Shown in pieces: positions 1 through 10,054 of a DNA stretch of 64,000 bases. Position numbers and translations under genes: made by a program. The stretch comes from Deltaproteobacteria bacterium. GTDB lineage: Bacteria; Desulfobacterota; Dissulfuribacteria; Dissulfuribacterales; QOAL01. Position 1 is the first letter of the stretch. The number at the start of each line of letters is the position of its first letter. The notes under the pieces are model-generated. The model searched no databases. It saw only the letters and a program-made list of their open reading frames with translations, and was not told the DNA's origin. The stretch covers positions 22,797-86,796 of the forward strand of contig JAJRZR010000055.1 in NCBI GenBank assembly GCA_024275145.1, given 5' to 3'.

Positions 1-97
1 TCATGGACGTCTGCAGAAAAGGATTGACCGGGCAGGTAAACGATTAAGATAAACGAAGAAGCGTTTTCAGGTGGGTGACATAGCCTTGTCACCCCCT

Positions 98-1165
98 CTA
101 TTCATGGATCCTGACCCACGTCCCCGGCGTATCCTTACTTGAAAAGGTCCAATTATCCTTACCAGCCTGTGGCTTCGTCCAATCAAACAGCCACCTTGCA
201 TCGGCGGGGGCCACGTTGATGCATCCATGTGATTGTCTTATTCCAAAATAATCGTGCCAGTAGGCGGCATGGATCGCAAAATTTTTATAAAAATACATCT
301 GCCAGGGTACATCTTCCAGATAATAGTAGTCTTTTCCTGGCACCCCTCCGCTCATTTTATCTATCCTGGTCTTTGCCCATATCCTGAAAATCCCTTGCTC
401 CGTGGGATACCTGTCGACACCCGACGATATCAACGTGGCATAAACCATGCGATCTCCTACATAGGCAGTAAGGGTCTGTTCAAAAAGGTCGATGTCGATC
501 CATTGCTCGTTATTGCCAATAGAGGCCGGCCTTTTTTGGGGTTTAATAAGTGCCACTCGCCTCTGCTCGATCCAGGAACCATCATCTATCTTATACCAAT
601 TCCATTGGCCAACCCGTCGCGTTTTCAATATATTGACCAGTGTATATTGTTTGATCATTTGACCCGACGGATCGTTATAACGGCCAGGGCTTGTTGAGAG
701 AAATGTATCGAGTATAACCCATGCCATGGGCCGGCCTCGGCATTGGTTTATCTCGATCCCCCTGAAATGAGAAGGTTCAAAGAAGTTCAGATACTTGGCC
801 AAGATATAGGCATCAGGATCCACGCAATACCATTCCAGGGGCCTTCTTTCTATCGGGGATTCAGCCTCCAGGCTGACCCAAATAAAACCTCCCCATAAAA
901 AACTGACTGGGGCTGCATAACTGAGGCTAGCAAGCGGCTTGGAAAATATCGGAACAGGCTGGTTCGTTAACATTGCGTACCGCTTGGGCAATCTCGTTTT
1001 AGGTACAAGCTGCACGCATTGAGAGGGCAAGCCCAGGCTGTCAGATGGCAGCTGTGCCTGTCCAGGACACGGGAACAAACACAACGGAAGGATCCAACAC
1101 AGGACGATGGATGTTGTGAGACTATGATCCAGGATTTGTGTGAAAGTCTTTCCCCAAACCTTCAT
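98..1165 (-). CDS. L,D-transpeptidase (YkuD) family protein with N-terminal signal and SH3-like region
   Basis: ORF 355 aa; C-terminal HAAYWHDYFGIRQSHGCINVAPADARWLF matches the YkuD catalytic HxxxxxxxxxSHGCINV motif. Confidence 0.88.
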   Translation of the reverse strand: MKVWGKTFTQILDHSLTTSIVLCWILPLCLFPCPGQAQLPSDSLGLPSQCVQLVPKTRLPKRYAMLTNQPVPIFSKPLASLSYAAPVSFLWGGFIWVSLEAESPIERRPLEWYCVDPDAYILAKYLNFFEPSHFRGIEINQCRGRPMAWVILDTFLSTSPGRYNDPSGQMIKQYTLVNILKTRRVGQWNWYKIDDGSWIEQRRVALIKPQKRPASIGNNEQWIDIDLFEQTLTAYVGDRMVYATLISSGVDRYPTEQGIFRIWAKTRIDKMSGGVPGKDYYYLEDVPWQMYFYKNFAIHAAYWHDYFGIRQSHGCINVAPADARWLFDWTKPQAGKDNWTFSSKDTPGTWVRIHE

Positions 1166-1381
1166 ATGGCCTGCACCTTCTTATGTTGCAGCCTCGAGGC
1201 AAGAAAAACGGTCCAAAGAAAGGGCAAGCAGGTGACAATGTTTACAACAATACCTGGTTATGCCCCTGTAAAAAAACGATTTTTTCAAGGACAAGCCTTT
1301 CATAATCCATGACGGTTGGTTGACCGTGAAACGTGCCAAGGCCCTAATGCATGTCCGGTTCATCTGTGTAGGTACCTGGGT

Positions 1382-2191
1382 ATGAAGAAGCCGTCCCAGA
1401 GAAAAATATATCTTTACAGTAAACAAAGGGCCAAGGACATGCAAAGGGAACTTGCCAATAGAGTTCGAGTCGAAAAACCCAGCGGCCCATTACGTTTTAT
1501 TGCAGGCCTTGACGCGGCATTTGGGAGGCAAGATGATATATGTATAGGGGCCGCGGCCCTATGGGACTCAAAGGATGAGGCTATAAAGGCCGGTAGCATA
1601 TCTATCTGCCCAAATATTTTTGATTACGTTCCAGGGCTTCTGGCCTTGAGGGAAGGGGATGTACTGTTACAGGCCATAGATACCTTGGGCTGGCATCCAG
1701 ACTGTATCATCACGGATGGACACGGTATTGCACATCCTAGAAGGTTCGGCATAGCAAGCCACCTTGGCATATTGACTGACATTCCATCCATTGGATGTGC
1801 CAAGAATATATTAGTTGGAGAGTTTGTTCCACCGCCTGCCCCCAGGGGTTCTTTTTCATTCTTAACGGTAGATGGAAAAATCTTAGGGGCGGCTGTGAGA
1901 ACCCAGGAAGATGTAAAGCCCGTGTTCGTAAGTGTTGGTCACCGGATCGACCTCGATACCGCAATAGGGCTGGTGCTCAGATCGGCAAATCGGTTTCGAA
2001 CACCTGAACCCGTACGGGCAGCCCACCGGCTTAGCAAAGTGGCAAGAAACCTGCTGGATCATCTATGGACAGGCTGCATGCCCCCTGATGATCTTTCAAG
2101 GACACTGTCTTCTGCCCTGGAACGGATGTTGCCGGAGATACCCGTAATCAAATGTCGCCCAATACGGCGGCTTCAAACCGATTCCATCTAA
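1382..2191 (+). CDS. nfi: Endonuclease V (deoxyinosine 3' endonuclease)
   Basis: FIAGLDAAF, LLALREGDVLLQAI, PDCIITDGHGIAHPRRFGIASHLG and SIGCAKNILVG motifs; likely ATG at 1382 inside the longer ORF starting 1316. Confidence 0.88.
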   Translation: MKKPSQRKIYLYSKQRAKDMQRELANRVRVEKPSGPLRFIAGLDAAFGRQDDICIGAAALWDSKDEAIKAGSISICPNIFDYVPGLLALREGDVLLQAIDTLGWHPDCIITDGHGIAHPRRFGIASHLGILTDIPSIGCAKNILVGEFVPPPAPRGSFSFLTVDGKILGAAVRTQEDVKPVFVSVGHRIDLDTAIGLVLRSANRFRTPEPVRAAHRLSKVARNLLDHLWTGCMPPDDLSRTLSSALERMLPEIPVIKCRPIRRLQTDSI

Positions 2192-2244
2192 GAGCAGGGC
2201 ATAAGGGGTAAAAAAATGCAGTATAGCGAGCAGGTGGAACTGCG

Positions 2245-2883
2245 ATGAAATCAAGGAAACGGCTGGGCGGTCTTTATGCCATTACAGATACGGCCCTCAC
2301 GCCAGAAAGGTCTCTGTGCGAACAGGTGCGCCTTGCCCTGGCCGGAGGGGCCAGGATAATACAATTAAGGGACAAGGTACATGGAAAGGGCCACCTTTGC
2401 CGTTTGGCCGCAAGAATAAAAAAAATGTGCGCGGCTGCAGGGGCAATCCTGATCATCAACGACCAGGTGGATGTTGCACTTGCCGTGGATGCACATGGGG
2501 TCCATCTTGGGAGAGACGATATGGACCTATTAGAGGCGCGGAGATTACTAGGTAACAGAATTATAGGTGTTTCATGTTATGGTGATATTGACATGGCGAT
2601 TGCGAAGGAAAAGGCAGGGGCGGATTATGTTGCCTTCGGGGCTATTTTCCCGTCTCCCACTAAGCCCGAGGCCCCTGCAATCGGATATGACATAATAAAA
2701 AATGCCGCTGCCATCCTGTCCGTCCCTGTCTGTGCAATAGGTGGGATTACCGTTGAGAACGTAGAGGCAGTGATAAATGCAGGAGCGGACATGGTGGCAG
2801 TCATAAGTGATCTGTGGACTGCAAGCTCCATAAGTAAAAGGGCCTCTGCCTATAGGAAGCTTTTTTCGATCGCCGAAAAGTGA
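2245..2883 (+). CDS. thiE: Thiamine phosphate synthase
   Basis: GLYAITD, IIQLRDK, INDQVDVALAVDAHGVHLGRDD, GADYVAFGAIFPSPTKP, AIGGI motifs. Confidence 0.93.
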   Translation: MKSRKRLGGLYAITDTALTPERSLCEQVRLALAGGARIIQLRDKVHGKGHLCRLAARIKKMCAAAGAILIINDQVDVALAVDAHGVHLGRDDMDLLEARRLLGNRIIGVSCYGDIDMAIAKEKAGADYVAFGAIFPSPTKPEAPAIGYDIIKNAAAILSVPVCAIGGITVENVEAVINAGADMVAVISDLWTASSISKRASAYRKLFSIAEK

Positions 2884-3398
2884 TAAATGCAGTGCTGTCA
2901 CCCTATATAGGCCTTGAGCCCCACCCCCTACAGGGCGTTAAAATACGGCCCTGATAGCGGGTGCATTTTTACGGCAAATCATTCACCTTGCCGGTTTACC
3001 AGGATAATACGCAAAAATCTTTGTTGACCATTTATAAGAACACGAATAAAGATAATTGGGCACCCCTTGCTCGCCCCTGTTTTTGCGGAGTAGATATTCC
3101 GCGCCCCTTAGCGACAGGTTTTTGAATGGCTTTATCGCATTTCGAGACACAAGCGCCATATATTTGCACCAGACGATTTTACCGAAATGAAACCATGGGA
3201 AGGGCTGATGCTGGCCGAAGCTCACTACAGTAGACCTGGCAAGGAACGCCCGATAGTTTTCTCCGCAGGAATAGACCCTGGGCGAGGACCAAGGTCTCCA
3301 CGCCTGGCTTTTGTCTGCTGCTTACCTAATGTAGGCATGAAGGGCAGAATAAAATCGTCACGGGTCATTGATCCATTTTCAATCGAAGGAGTCCAGAG

Positions 3399-3623
3399 AT
3401 GAAAGAAAAGGTGAAAATCGCACTTGAGAAGATCCGCCCAATGCTGCAGCATGACGGTGGAGACGTAGAATTGGTGGATGTGGATGAAGAAACGGGTGTG
3501 GTAAGCGTAAAGCTTACCGGCGCCTGTAAGGGCTGTCCCATGAGCCAGATGACCCTTAAGGCAGGGATCGAAAGGTTCCTTAAAAGTGAAGTGCCAGAGG
3601 TCAGTTCCGTGGAATCGGTATAG
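3399..3623 (+). CDS. NifU C-terminal-domain (NFU) Fe-S scaffold protein
   Basis: 74 aa, [17 protein letters not shown]...[16 protein letters not shown], CxxC of the NifU C-terminal domain. Confidence 0.93.
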   Translation: MKEKVKIALEKIRPMLQHDGGDVELVDVDEETGVVSVKLTGACKGCPMSQMTLKAGIERFLKSEVPEVSSVESV

Positions 3624-3627
3624 TCTG

Positions 3628-4101
3628 TCAATGATGATAAGGCAGACCTGCACGGATGGTGCAGGCCCGGTATATCTGTTCAGCAAGGATCAGACGGGCC
3701 ATATCATGGGTGAAGGTCATGGGTGAAAGGGAAAGACGCTGATTACACTGGGTGACAAGGGAGGCGGCCAGCCCGAAAGGGCCACCGATTATGAATACAA
3801 GATCCCTGTGACCCATTGTCTCTATATCCGTAATAGTCCTGGCCAGATCCTCCGATGTCAAGGGACGACCTGTGGGTTCCATGGCAATGGTGTATGAGCT
3901 CACGGGTAGTATTTTCCTGATTGCATTCGCCTCAAGTTCTGTAATTTCCTGATGGGATTTTTTGGATCCGGCTTTTATCCTTTTGGCTTGCAGCACCTTG
4001 ATATCCATATGCCGTCTGATCCTTTTGACATATCGATCAATACCTGTCTGCAACCAGGCTTCCTTTGTCCTATCTATCCATAGGAGTGATAAACGCAACA
4101 T
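3628..4101 (-). CDS. rlmH: 23S rRNA (pseudouridine1915-N3)-methyltransferase RlmH
   Basis: MLRLSLLWIDRTKEAW...FIIGGPFGL...MTFTHDMARLILAEQIYRACTIRAGLPYHH; start at 4101 (the ORF track extends further upstream) with GGAAGGA SD. Confidence 0.93.
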   Translation of the reverse strand: MLRLSLLWIDRTKEAWLQTGIDRYVKRIRRHMDIKVLQAKRIKAGSKKSHQEITELEANAIRKILPVSSYTIAMEPTGRPLTSEDLARTITDIETMGHRDLVFIIGGPFGLAASLVTQCNQRLSLSPMTFTHDMARLILAEQIYRACTIRAGLPYHH

Positions 4102-5533
4102 GGCTTTTCCTTCCAATTCTGTACAAAATATCCTGCGCGGACTTCCCAAGATGGATAAGCTTTTGGCTGAAATGCCTAGCGACATCCCGCATAATGTCAA
4201 GCTCTCTGCCTGTAGACAAATACTTGAAACACTAAGATCCCAGATACTTGCCGGCAAGATGGCTGATATCCCCCCTATGAATGAACTGGTCTCGGATGCC
4301 GCAGAACTCGCCTTCCAAAGGTTAAGCCCTTCATTGCGTCCGGTTGTAAACGCAACAGGGGTGGTCATTCATACAAATCTGGGCAGATCCCTCCTGCCCA
4401 AGGAAATATTCCCTACCTTAACCGGGATAGCAGGCCGTTATTCCAACCTTGAATATAATCTCCATGCAGGGGAAAGGGGAAGTAGATACAGCCACGTGGA
4501 AGGAATCCTAAAGGAACTCACTGGGGCGGAGAGCGCACTTGTGGTGAACAACAACGCCGCCGCGGTCCTGATAACCCTAGAGACCCTGGCAAAGGGGAAA
4601 GAGGCCGTCGTATCAAGGGGTGAACTTGTTGAAATTGGAGGATCATTCAGAATCCCCGACGTGATGGCCCGCAGCGGGGCTATCCTGCGGGAGGTGGGGG
4701 CGACGAACAGGACCCACCTCAGGGATTATGCCGGGGCGATTGGGGACCAGACCGCCTTGCTGATGAAGGTACACCAAAGCAACTTTTCCATCGTAGGCTT
4801 CACGAAATCGGTATCGGTGAAAGAGTTGTCCACGTTGGCACGCAGCCACGATTTGCCCCTTTATGAAGACCTAGGAAGCGGCAACCTCGTGGATCTGAGT
4901 TCATTTGGTATCGTTCATGAGCCAACCGTTCAGGAAACCCTGGAGGCAGGGGCAGACCTGGTGAGTTTTAGTGGTGATAAACTGTTGGGAGGACCCCAGG
5001 CAGGAATAATAGTAGGACGGGGAAATCTGGTTGATAGGATCAAAAGGAATCCACTCAACAGGGCCTTGAGAATAGACAAACTGACATTGGCGGCCCTTGA
5101 AGGAGTCCTGAGAATATACCGTGAACCTGAGAAGGCCGTCAATGCCATCCCTACCCTGCGTATGCTTACAACACCGACAAAGGAGGTACGGCGAAAGGCT
5201 GGAATACTCCTTAATCAGCTACGCTCATTGAGCCTGCCTATTGGTCTGGAGATCATTGATACGGTTTCAAGGGTAGGAGGTGGTGCCATGCCGCTTCAAC
5301 GTATCAAGTCGGCTGCGGTCAGCCTTGAGCCTGGCAGAGCTTGGGCGGTCGATGCCTCTGTATCCAGGTTAGAGAAGGCATTGAGACAAAATGAGCCCCC
5401 TATAATAGTCCGTATGGAGAATGAAAAAATTATTATGGATCTGCGAACCGTTCAGGACAATGAAATCCCCCTGATTGTAGAGGGAGTAAGGACGGCAGTG
5501 GTAAAGTTTGAAAGAAAAATCTATGAGGATTAG
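4100..5533 (+). CDS. selA: L-seryl-tRNA(Sec) selenium transferase
   Basis: RPVVNATGVVIHTNLGRSLL, EDLGSGNLVDL, SFSGDKLLGGPQAGIIVG motifs; start at 4100 preceded by AGGAG SD. Confidence 0.95.
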   Translation: MAFPSNSVQNILRGLPKMDKLLAEMPSDIPHNVKLSACRQILETLRSQILAGKMADIPPMNELVSDAAELAFQRLSPSLRPVVNATGVVIHTNLGRSLLPKEIFPTLTGIAGRYSNLEYNLHAGERGSRYSHVEGILKELTGAESALVVNNNAAAVLITLETLAKGKEAVVSRGELVEIGGSFRIPDVMARSGAILREVGATNRTHLRDYAGAIGDQTALLMKVHQSNFSIVGFTKSVSVKELSTLARSHDLPLYEDLGSGNLVDLSSFGIVHEPTVQETLEAGADLVSFSGDKLLGGPQAGIIVGRGNLVDRIKRNPLNRALRIDKLTLAALEGVLRIYREPEKAVNAIPTLRMLTTPTKEVRRKAGILLNQLRSLSLPIGLEIIDTVSRVGGGAMPLQRIKSAAVSLEPGRAWAVDASVSRLEKALRQNEPPIIVRMENEKIIMDLRTVQDNEIPLIVEGVRTAVVKFERKIYED

Positions 5534-7541
5534 GACAACGGACCAGCGGCCCTCTTTGCCATATACCCCTGGCCATAGACATGGCTGTGGACAGGGGACA
5601 TGCCTCTTGATGGAGGACGATATTCACCGGCTTTTACCCGATGCCATGAGGGCCTTGTCAGCATTGATCCCCTTTTCCCGCGGGGTATTTTTCCCCTTGG
5701 AAAGGATCGATGGAAGTTTTACCCGGTTTGGGCTTACCCCAAGGCAGAGAAACAGGGCGCTTGGCATCCTTTTGGAAGGAAGGCCGTTTTGGGACAGAAT
5801 AGGCAAACAGATCCTGATACCTGTCCATGGCAATATATGGCAAGCGGAAGCCGGTGATACGGCAAACCTTAATGCATGGGGCCAAGGGCATCTTTTGGGG
5901 GTCGTGGCCCTTCTTGAAACACCAAATACCTCTGGTCCCGAGGAGGAAAGCAGATGGTTACCCCTGCTTCAGGATTGGTTGCATGGATACCTGGCCCATT
6001 CCAAGCTACGCCTTGTTCTGGCAAAGGGGCAAGGAATCCCGCGATACGCCATTTTGGCAATAAAAAACTACCTTGAGTCAGAAGCGCGACCATGCTCCCT
6101 CCTGCACCTCTTCAAAAAGGATGACAACAGGCATGAGACCCGTGACATGAGCTTTCCCATAGGGGACTCAATCGAAGAATTCATCACGGAGACATGCAGG
6201 GACATATGGTCAGGAAACATTGAAGTGGTGGGGGCATCCCTGGCTGGGATGTGGCTGTTCTTACCAGGTTGTGACCAGGCATCCCTCTCAAGGGGCATTA
6301 AGCTCCTGGCAAGGAAATATCGATCAGTCAGGAGATTCCTGTCCGGTGCGATTGGCCACTGCTTCGATAATCCTTTAGAAAAAAGGCCCATAACGGCGAT
6401 GATCGAAGGGCTTGAGGAAAACGCCGCCTTAATCGGAACCACCTTTTTTTCCACTGCCGATAATGAGAAATTTCTAAGGATTACAGGCGGCGGCAATCTG
6501 GCCCATGCGGTACAGGAGGCAAAGCGGCACACCAGGGGCCGATGCGCCTTGATAGCATTTTTGAATCCCCTCCCTGATACACTCCTTGACAAGGATATCA
6601 AGAATGAACTCTTTGTCAAAACAGGGGGAGCGGGTGGTTTCTATATCAAAAAGATTCCGCCTGGTTGCAATCAGGAGGAGGAGTTGGAACAGTGGAAGCA
6701 TCATCTTGAGCAACGGGTTAAGGACGCATACGAAAGGCCGACCATCGGCCTTGCTTCGAATAGGCAGGATTTCCTCACCCCCGGGGGCTCCATCATGGCC
6801 TCTGTATGGGCCTATATCCACGCCCTGCGCCTTGGAGCCGGATCAGTGGTGATACACGACGGCCTAACCTGGCACGTAAAGGGGGATGAGCTTTTTGGCT
6901 GGGGTGATGCCAAGTCGGCATGTAAGGCCTACAAAAACGGGATCAAGTGCAATCCCAAACAACCTGATCTCCTGAACAGTCTGGGGGTTTGCCTGATAAA
7001 GCTTGGAAGGTTTAAGGAGGCAACGAAGCATTTTCGTATGGCAGCAAGGCTTGATCCTTTGAATTTTATGGCCCTCTATAACATGGCTGGTATACTCCTC
7101 AAAAGGGGCAAATTGAACGATGCCGAGGCTGCGGCCCACAGGGCCGTGGATATCAAGCCATTGGATCACAGGGCCTTGACCCGCATGGCAAATATCTTGA
7201 TGGCATTGGGCAGATATGCCGAGGCCGTAGCATACCTGGAAAATGCCATTTCCAGTAAAAACGGCAATGCTGCGGGGACCCTGTATAGAGAACTGGGGAA
7301 GGCCTATATGGAGATCAATCGCTGGGCTGAGGCCAAGAAGGCCTGGCGAAAGGCCCTTTCAAAAAACCCATCTGACGTGCTTTCGATGGTATATCTTAGC
7401 CTGGGCTACCTGAAATATGACAAAGACAGGCAAACTGCTGAAAGATTCTATATATCGGCCTCAAGGCTTTCAAAGGGCTCTCCAGGGGCTGGAAAACTCC
7501 TACGATATCTTGACAAGAAGCTGAAAAACCGACGGATATGA
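5523..7541 (+). CDS. TPR-repeat protein of unknown function following selA
   Basis: Several TPR units (GDAKSACKAYKNGIKCNPKQPDLLNSLGVCLIKLGRFKEATKHFRMAARLDPLN...); ATG at 5523 overlaps the selA stop. Confidence 0.7.
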   Translation: MRIRTTDQRPSLPYTPGHRHGCGQGTCLLMEDDIHRLLPDAMRALSALIPFSRGVFFPLERIDGSFTRFGLTPRQRNRALGILLEGRPFWDRIGKQILIPVHGNIWQAEAGDTANLNAWGQGHLLGVVALLETPNTSGPEEESRWLPLLQDWLHGYLAHSKLRLVLAKGQGIPRYAILAIKNYLESEARPCSLLHLFKKDDNRHETRDMSFPIGDSIEEFITETCRDIWSGNIEVVGASLAGMWLFLPGCDQASLSRGIKLLARKYRSVRRFLSGAIGHCFDNPLEKRPITAMIEGLEENAALIGTTFFSTADNEKFLRITGGGNLAHAVQEAKRHTRGRCALIAFLNPLPDTLLDKDIKNELFVKTGGAGGFYIKKIPPGCNQEEELEQWKHHLEQRVKDAYERPTIGLASNRQDFLTPGGSIMASVWAYIHALRLGAGSVVIHDGLTWHVKGDELFGWGDAKSACKAYKNGIKCNPKQPDLLNSLGVCLIKLGRFKEATKHFRMAARLDPLNFMALYNMAGILLKRGKLNDAEAAAHRAVDIKPLDHRALTRMANILMALGRYAEAVAYLENAISSKNGNAAGTLYRELGKAYMEINRWAEAKKAWRKALSKNPSDVLSMVYLSLGYLKYDKDRQTAERFYISASRLSKGSPGAGKLLRYLDKKLKNRRI

Positions 7542-7863
7542 CTTGTCCTTACCGTGCCGTTACCAGACTTGGATGCTGTTTTTGCTCGCCGTTGACATCA
7601 AAATTTTGTAACGTCATTACTTGACAAGGGAAAAAATTGCGTGTTAACAAAGCCAATACGTCTATTTTATCCGTGCCTTCGAGTAATCGAGGCGGAGATG
7701 ATCAATTCCCAAACCTTTGTGCCTGCCTTGGAGCGTAGGTGCCTCCAGGTATGAAAACGGCTCCAATCCGGGCCGGTTTTTTTTGGATAAGAATGTTGTG
7801 ATCGTGTTCCCAGAAACTGGGCGCGTATTTTCGTAGTGAACTAACATGAACGGGAGAGTTACA

Positions 7864-8412
7864 ATGAAAGAAGTAAGACTTCATGGCCGTGGCGGGCAAG
7901 GTGGAGTTACATCGGCCGAGCTAGTTGCCATCGCGGCCATAGATGAAGGGAAGTACGCCCAGGCGTTCCCCAGCTTTGGTCCGGAGCGCAGAGGCGCTCC
8001 AGTGGCAGCGTTTATCAGGGTAAGCGACAAGGTCATAAGAACCAGGGAAAAGGTTTATCATCCCGACATAGTAGTTGTCTTGGATCATTCACTTCCCTCC
8101 CTCGTAAATGTGGCCGAAGGACTGAAAGAAGATGGTATAGTAATCCTGAATACGGCCCTGTCTGAAGATGAGGTCAGGAAAGAATTTGGTTTGACATGTA
8201 GGTTGGCCCTGGTAGATGCCAATACTATAGCAGCAGAGGTCCTGGGGCTGCCGATTACCAATACCACAATGCTCGGTGCCCTCTTGAAGGCAACGGGAAT
8301 TGTCAGCAAGGATGCATTGGAAGAGGCAATGGACCGCAGGTTCGGCCGTATAGCGGAAAAAAACAAGACCGCCATGCACAGGGCCTTCGATGAAACCGTG
8401 GTTACGGGATAA
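7864..8412 (+). CDS. porG: Pyruvate/2-oxoacid:ferredoxin oxidoreductase gamma subunit
   Basis: VRLHGRGGQGGVTSAELVA...FGPERRGAPVAAF typical of the gamma subunit. Confidence 0.92.
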   Translation: MKEVRLHGRGGQGGVTSAELVAIAAIDEGKYAQAFPSFGPERRGAPVAAFIRVSDKVIRTREKVYHPDIVVVLDHSLPSLVNVAEGLKEDGIVILNTALSEDEVRKEFGLTCRLALVDANTIAAEVLGLPITNTTMLGALLKATGIVSKDALEEAMDRRFGRIAEKNKTAMHRAFDETVVTG

Positions 8413-8444
8413 GCCTTCAAGCAGACCGGGTACGCTGCCCCCCT

Positions 8445-8468
8445 TCTGGACTTATAGTATAGTCCAGA
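8445..8468 (+). other. Intercistronic hairpin between porG and porD
   Basis: TCTGGACT-(TATAGTAT)-AGTCCAGA perfect 8-bp stem in the 167-nt gap. Confidence 0.45.
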
Positions 8469-8579
8469 TCAAGGGTGTATTTTGGTATATTTTAGGGATA
8501 AATTGAAAAAGGCGTGCCTTGCCAAGGGCCCTTTTCGTACAAATAGTAACCTAACCAAGAGAAAAGAGGAGCATGTAAT

Positions 8580-8873
8580 ATGGCCAATACTGACGCCATC
8601 GTAGGTTGGAAGACAATAACCTTTGGGTGTCATGTGATGGAGCCGGGCAATTCGGTCAATTTTCGGACCGGAGACTGGCGTTCACAGAGGCCTGTCTTAG
8701 ACAAAGAAAAGTGCATAAAATGTGGTATGTGCTGGATTTTTTGTCCAGATATGGCCTACACTCAGACAGAAGAAGGATACTTTGAAGCAGATATGGAATA
8801 TTGTAAGGGTTGTGGCATATGTGCCCACGAATGCCCCAAAGACGCCATTGAGATGGTAACGGAGGAGGGGTAA
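8580..8873 (+). CDS. porD: Pyruvate:ferredoxin oxidoreductase delta subunit (2x[4Fe-4S])
   Basis: CIKCGMCWIFCPD and CKGCGICAHECPKDAI ferredoxin motifs; position in por operon. Confidence 0.93.
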   Translation: MANTDAIVGWKTITFGCHVMEPGNSVNFRTGDWRSQRPVLDKEKCIKCGMCWIFCPDMAYTQTEEGYFEADMEYCKGCGICAHECPKDAIEMVTEEG

Positions 8874-8875
8874 TT

Positions 8876-10054
8876 ATGGCCAAACGCGTGGGAATCGAGG
8901 TATCTATCGCAATCGCTGAGGCGGCAAAGCTTGCACGAAGTGAAGTCATTCCGGCTTACCCCATCACGCCTCAGACACATATTGTTGAGCATCTATCAGA
9001 ATTCGTGGCCAGTGGGGAACTGGATGCAGAGTTCATACCGGTAGAATCTGAACATGCGGCCATGAGCTGTTGTTGTGGTTCCTCAGCTGCCGGGGCCAGG
9101 ACCTTCACCTCCTCAAGCTCCCAGGGGCTGTCCCTGATGAGTGAGATCCTGTATATCCCCAGCACCATGAGGTTGCCCATAGTCATGGTAGTGGCAAACA
9201 GGGCGCTTTCTGCTCCCATCAGCATATGGAATGATCACCAGGATATCATGGTACAAAGGGATATCGGCTGGATACAGACCTTTGCCGAAAACGGCCAGGA
9301 GGCCTTTGACCTTACGCTTCATGCCTTCAGGGTTGCGGAGGACCGCAGGGTATCCTTGCCAATGATCGTAAACATCGACGGATTTACCCTGAGCCACGTC
9401 ATTGAACCAATCGAGATATTGAGCCAGGAAGAGGTGGACGGTTATCTCCCGCCATTCAAACCCCGATATAAACTGGATCCTAAAAAACCCATCACCATGG
9501 GGCCAGTTGGCATTCCAGAGGTCTACACAGAGGCCAAGATGGCACACAGTGAGGCTATCAAGGCATCCAAGAGGGTTATCATCAAGGCTTGGCAAGAATT
9601 TGCTGATATGTTTGGACGTCAATACAATCCCGTGGAGACGTACCGTTGCGAAGATGCGGATGTCATGCTGGTAACCATGGGCAGTATCTCCGAAACCGCC
9701 ATGACCGCCGTAGACAAGATGAGGGAGGCTGGTCAACAGGTTGGCCTGGTCAGGATCCGCCTTTGGCGACCCTTCCCAAGCCAGGAGTTCCGCAGAGCCG
9801 CGGGCAAGGCCAAGGTCCTGGCGGTGATAGACCGCTGCCTGCCCCCCGGAGCCGTATGTGGCCCGGTTGGGGCCGAGTTGAGGTCCCTTTTCTACAAGGT
9901 TCCGGGCAGCCCCAAGATCTTTAGTTTTGTAGCTGGTCTCGGGGGAAGGGACGTTACCGTGGAACGTTTTGAGGAGATAGTGGATAAGGCCAGGGCATAT
10001 GCCAAAAAACGTCCAAGAGAACTCTTTGAAGTGATTGGAGTAAGAGAAAAATGA
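8876..10054 (+). CDS. porA: Pyruvate:ferredoxin oxidoreductase alpha subunit
   Basis: VIPAYPITPQTHIVEHLSEFVASGELDAEFIPVESEHAAMS; operon context. Confidence 0.94.
   Translation: MAKRVGIEVSIAIAEAAKLARSEVIPAYPITPQTHIVEHLSEFVASGELDAEFIPVESEHAAMSCCCGSSAAGARTFTSSSSQGLSLMSEILYIPSTMRLPIVMVVANRALSAPISIWNDHQDIMVQRDIGWIQTFAENGQEAFDLTLHAFRVAEDRRVSLPMIVNIDGFTLSHVIEPIEILSQEEVDGYLPPFKPRYKLDPKKPITMGPVGIPEVYTEAKMAHSEAIKASKRVIIKAWQEFADMFGRQYNPVETYRCEDADVMLVTMGSISETAMTAVDKMREAGQQVGLVRIRLWRPFPSQEFRRAAGKAKVLAVIDRCLPPGAVCGPVGAELRSLFYKVPGSPKIFSFVAGLGGRDVTVERFEEIVDKARAYAKKRPRELFEVIGVREK

Noticed and set aside
233-697. 154-aa plus-strand ORF
   Set aside because: Antisense to the well-supported L,D-transpeptidase gene; no recognisable motif
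2983-3225. 80-aa minus-strand ORF in the thiE-nifU gap
   Set aside because: No convincing SD and no recognisable motif; the region also holds degenerate repeat sequence
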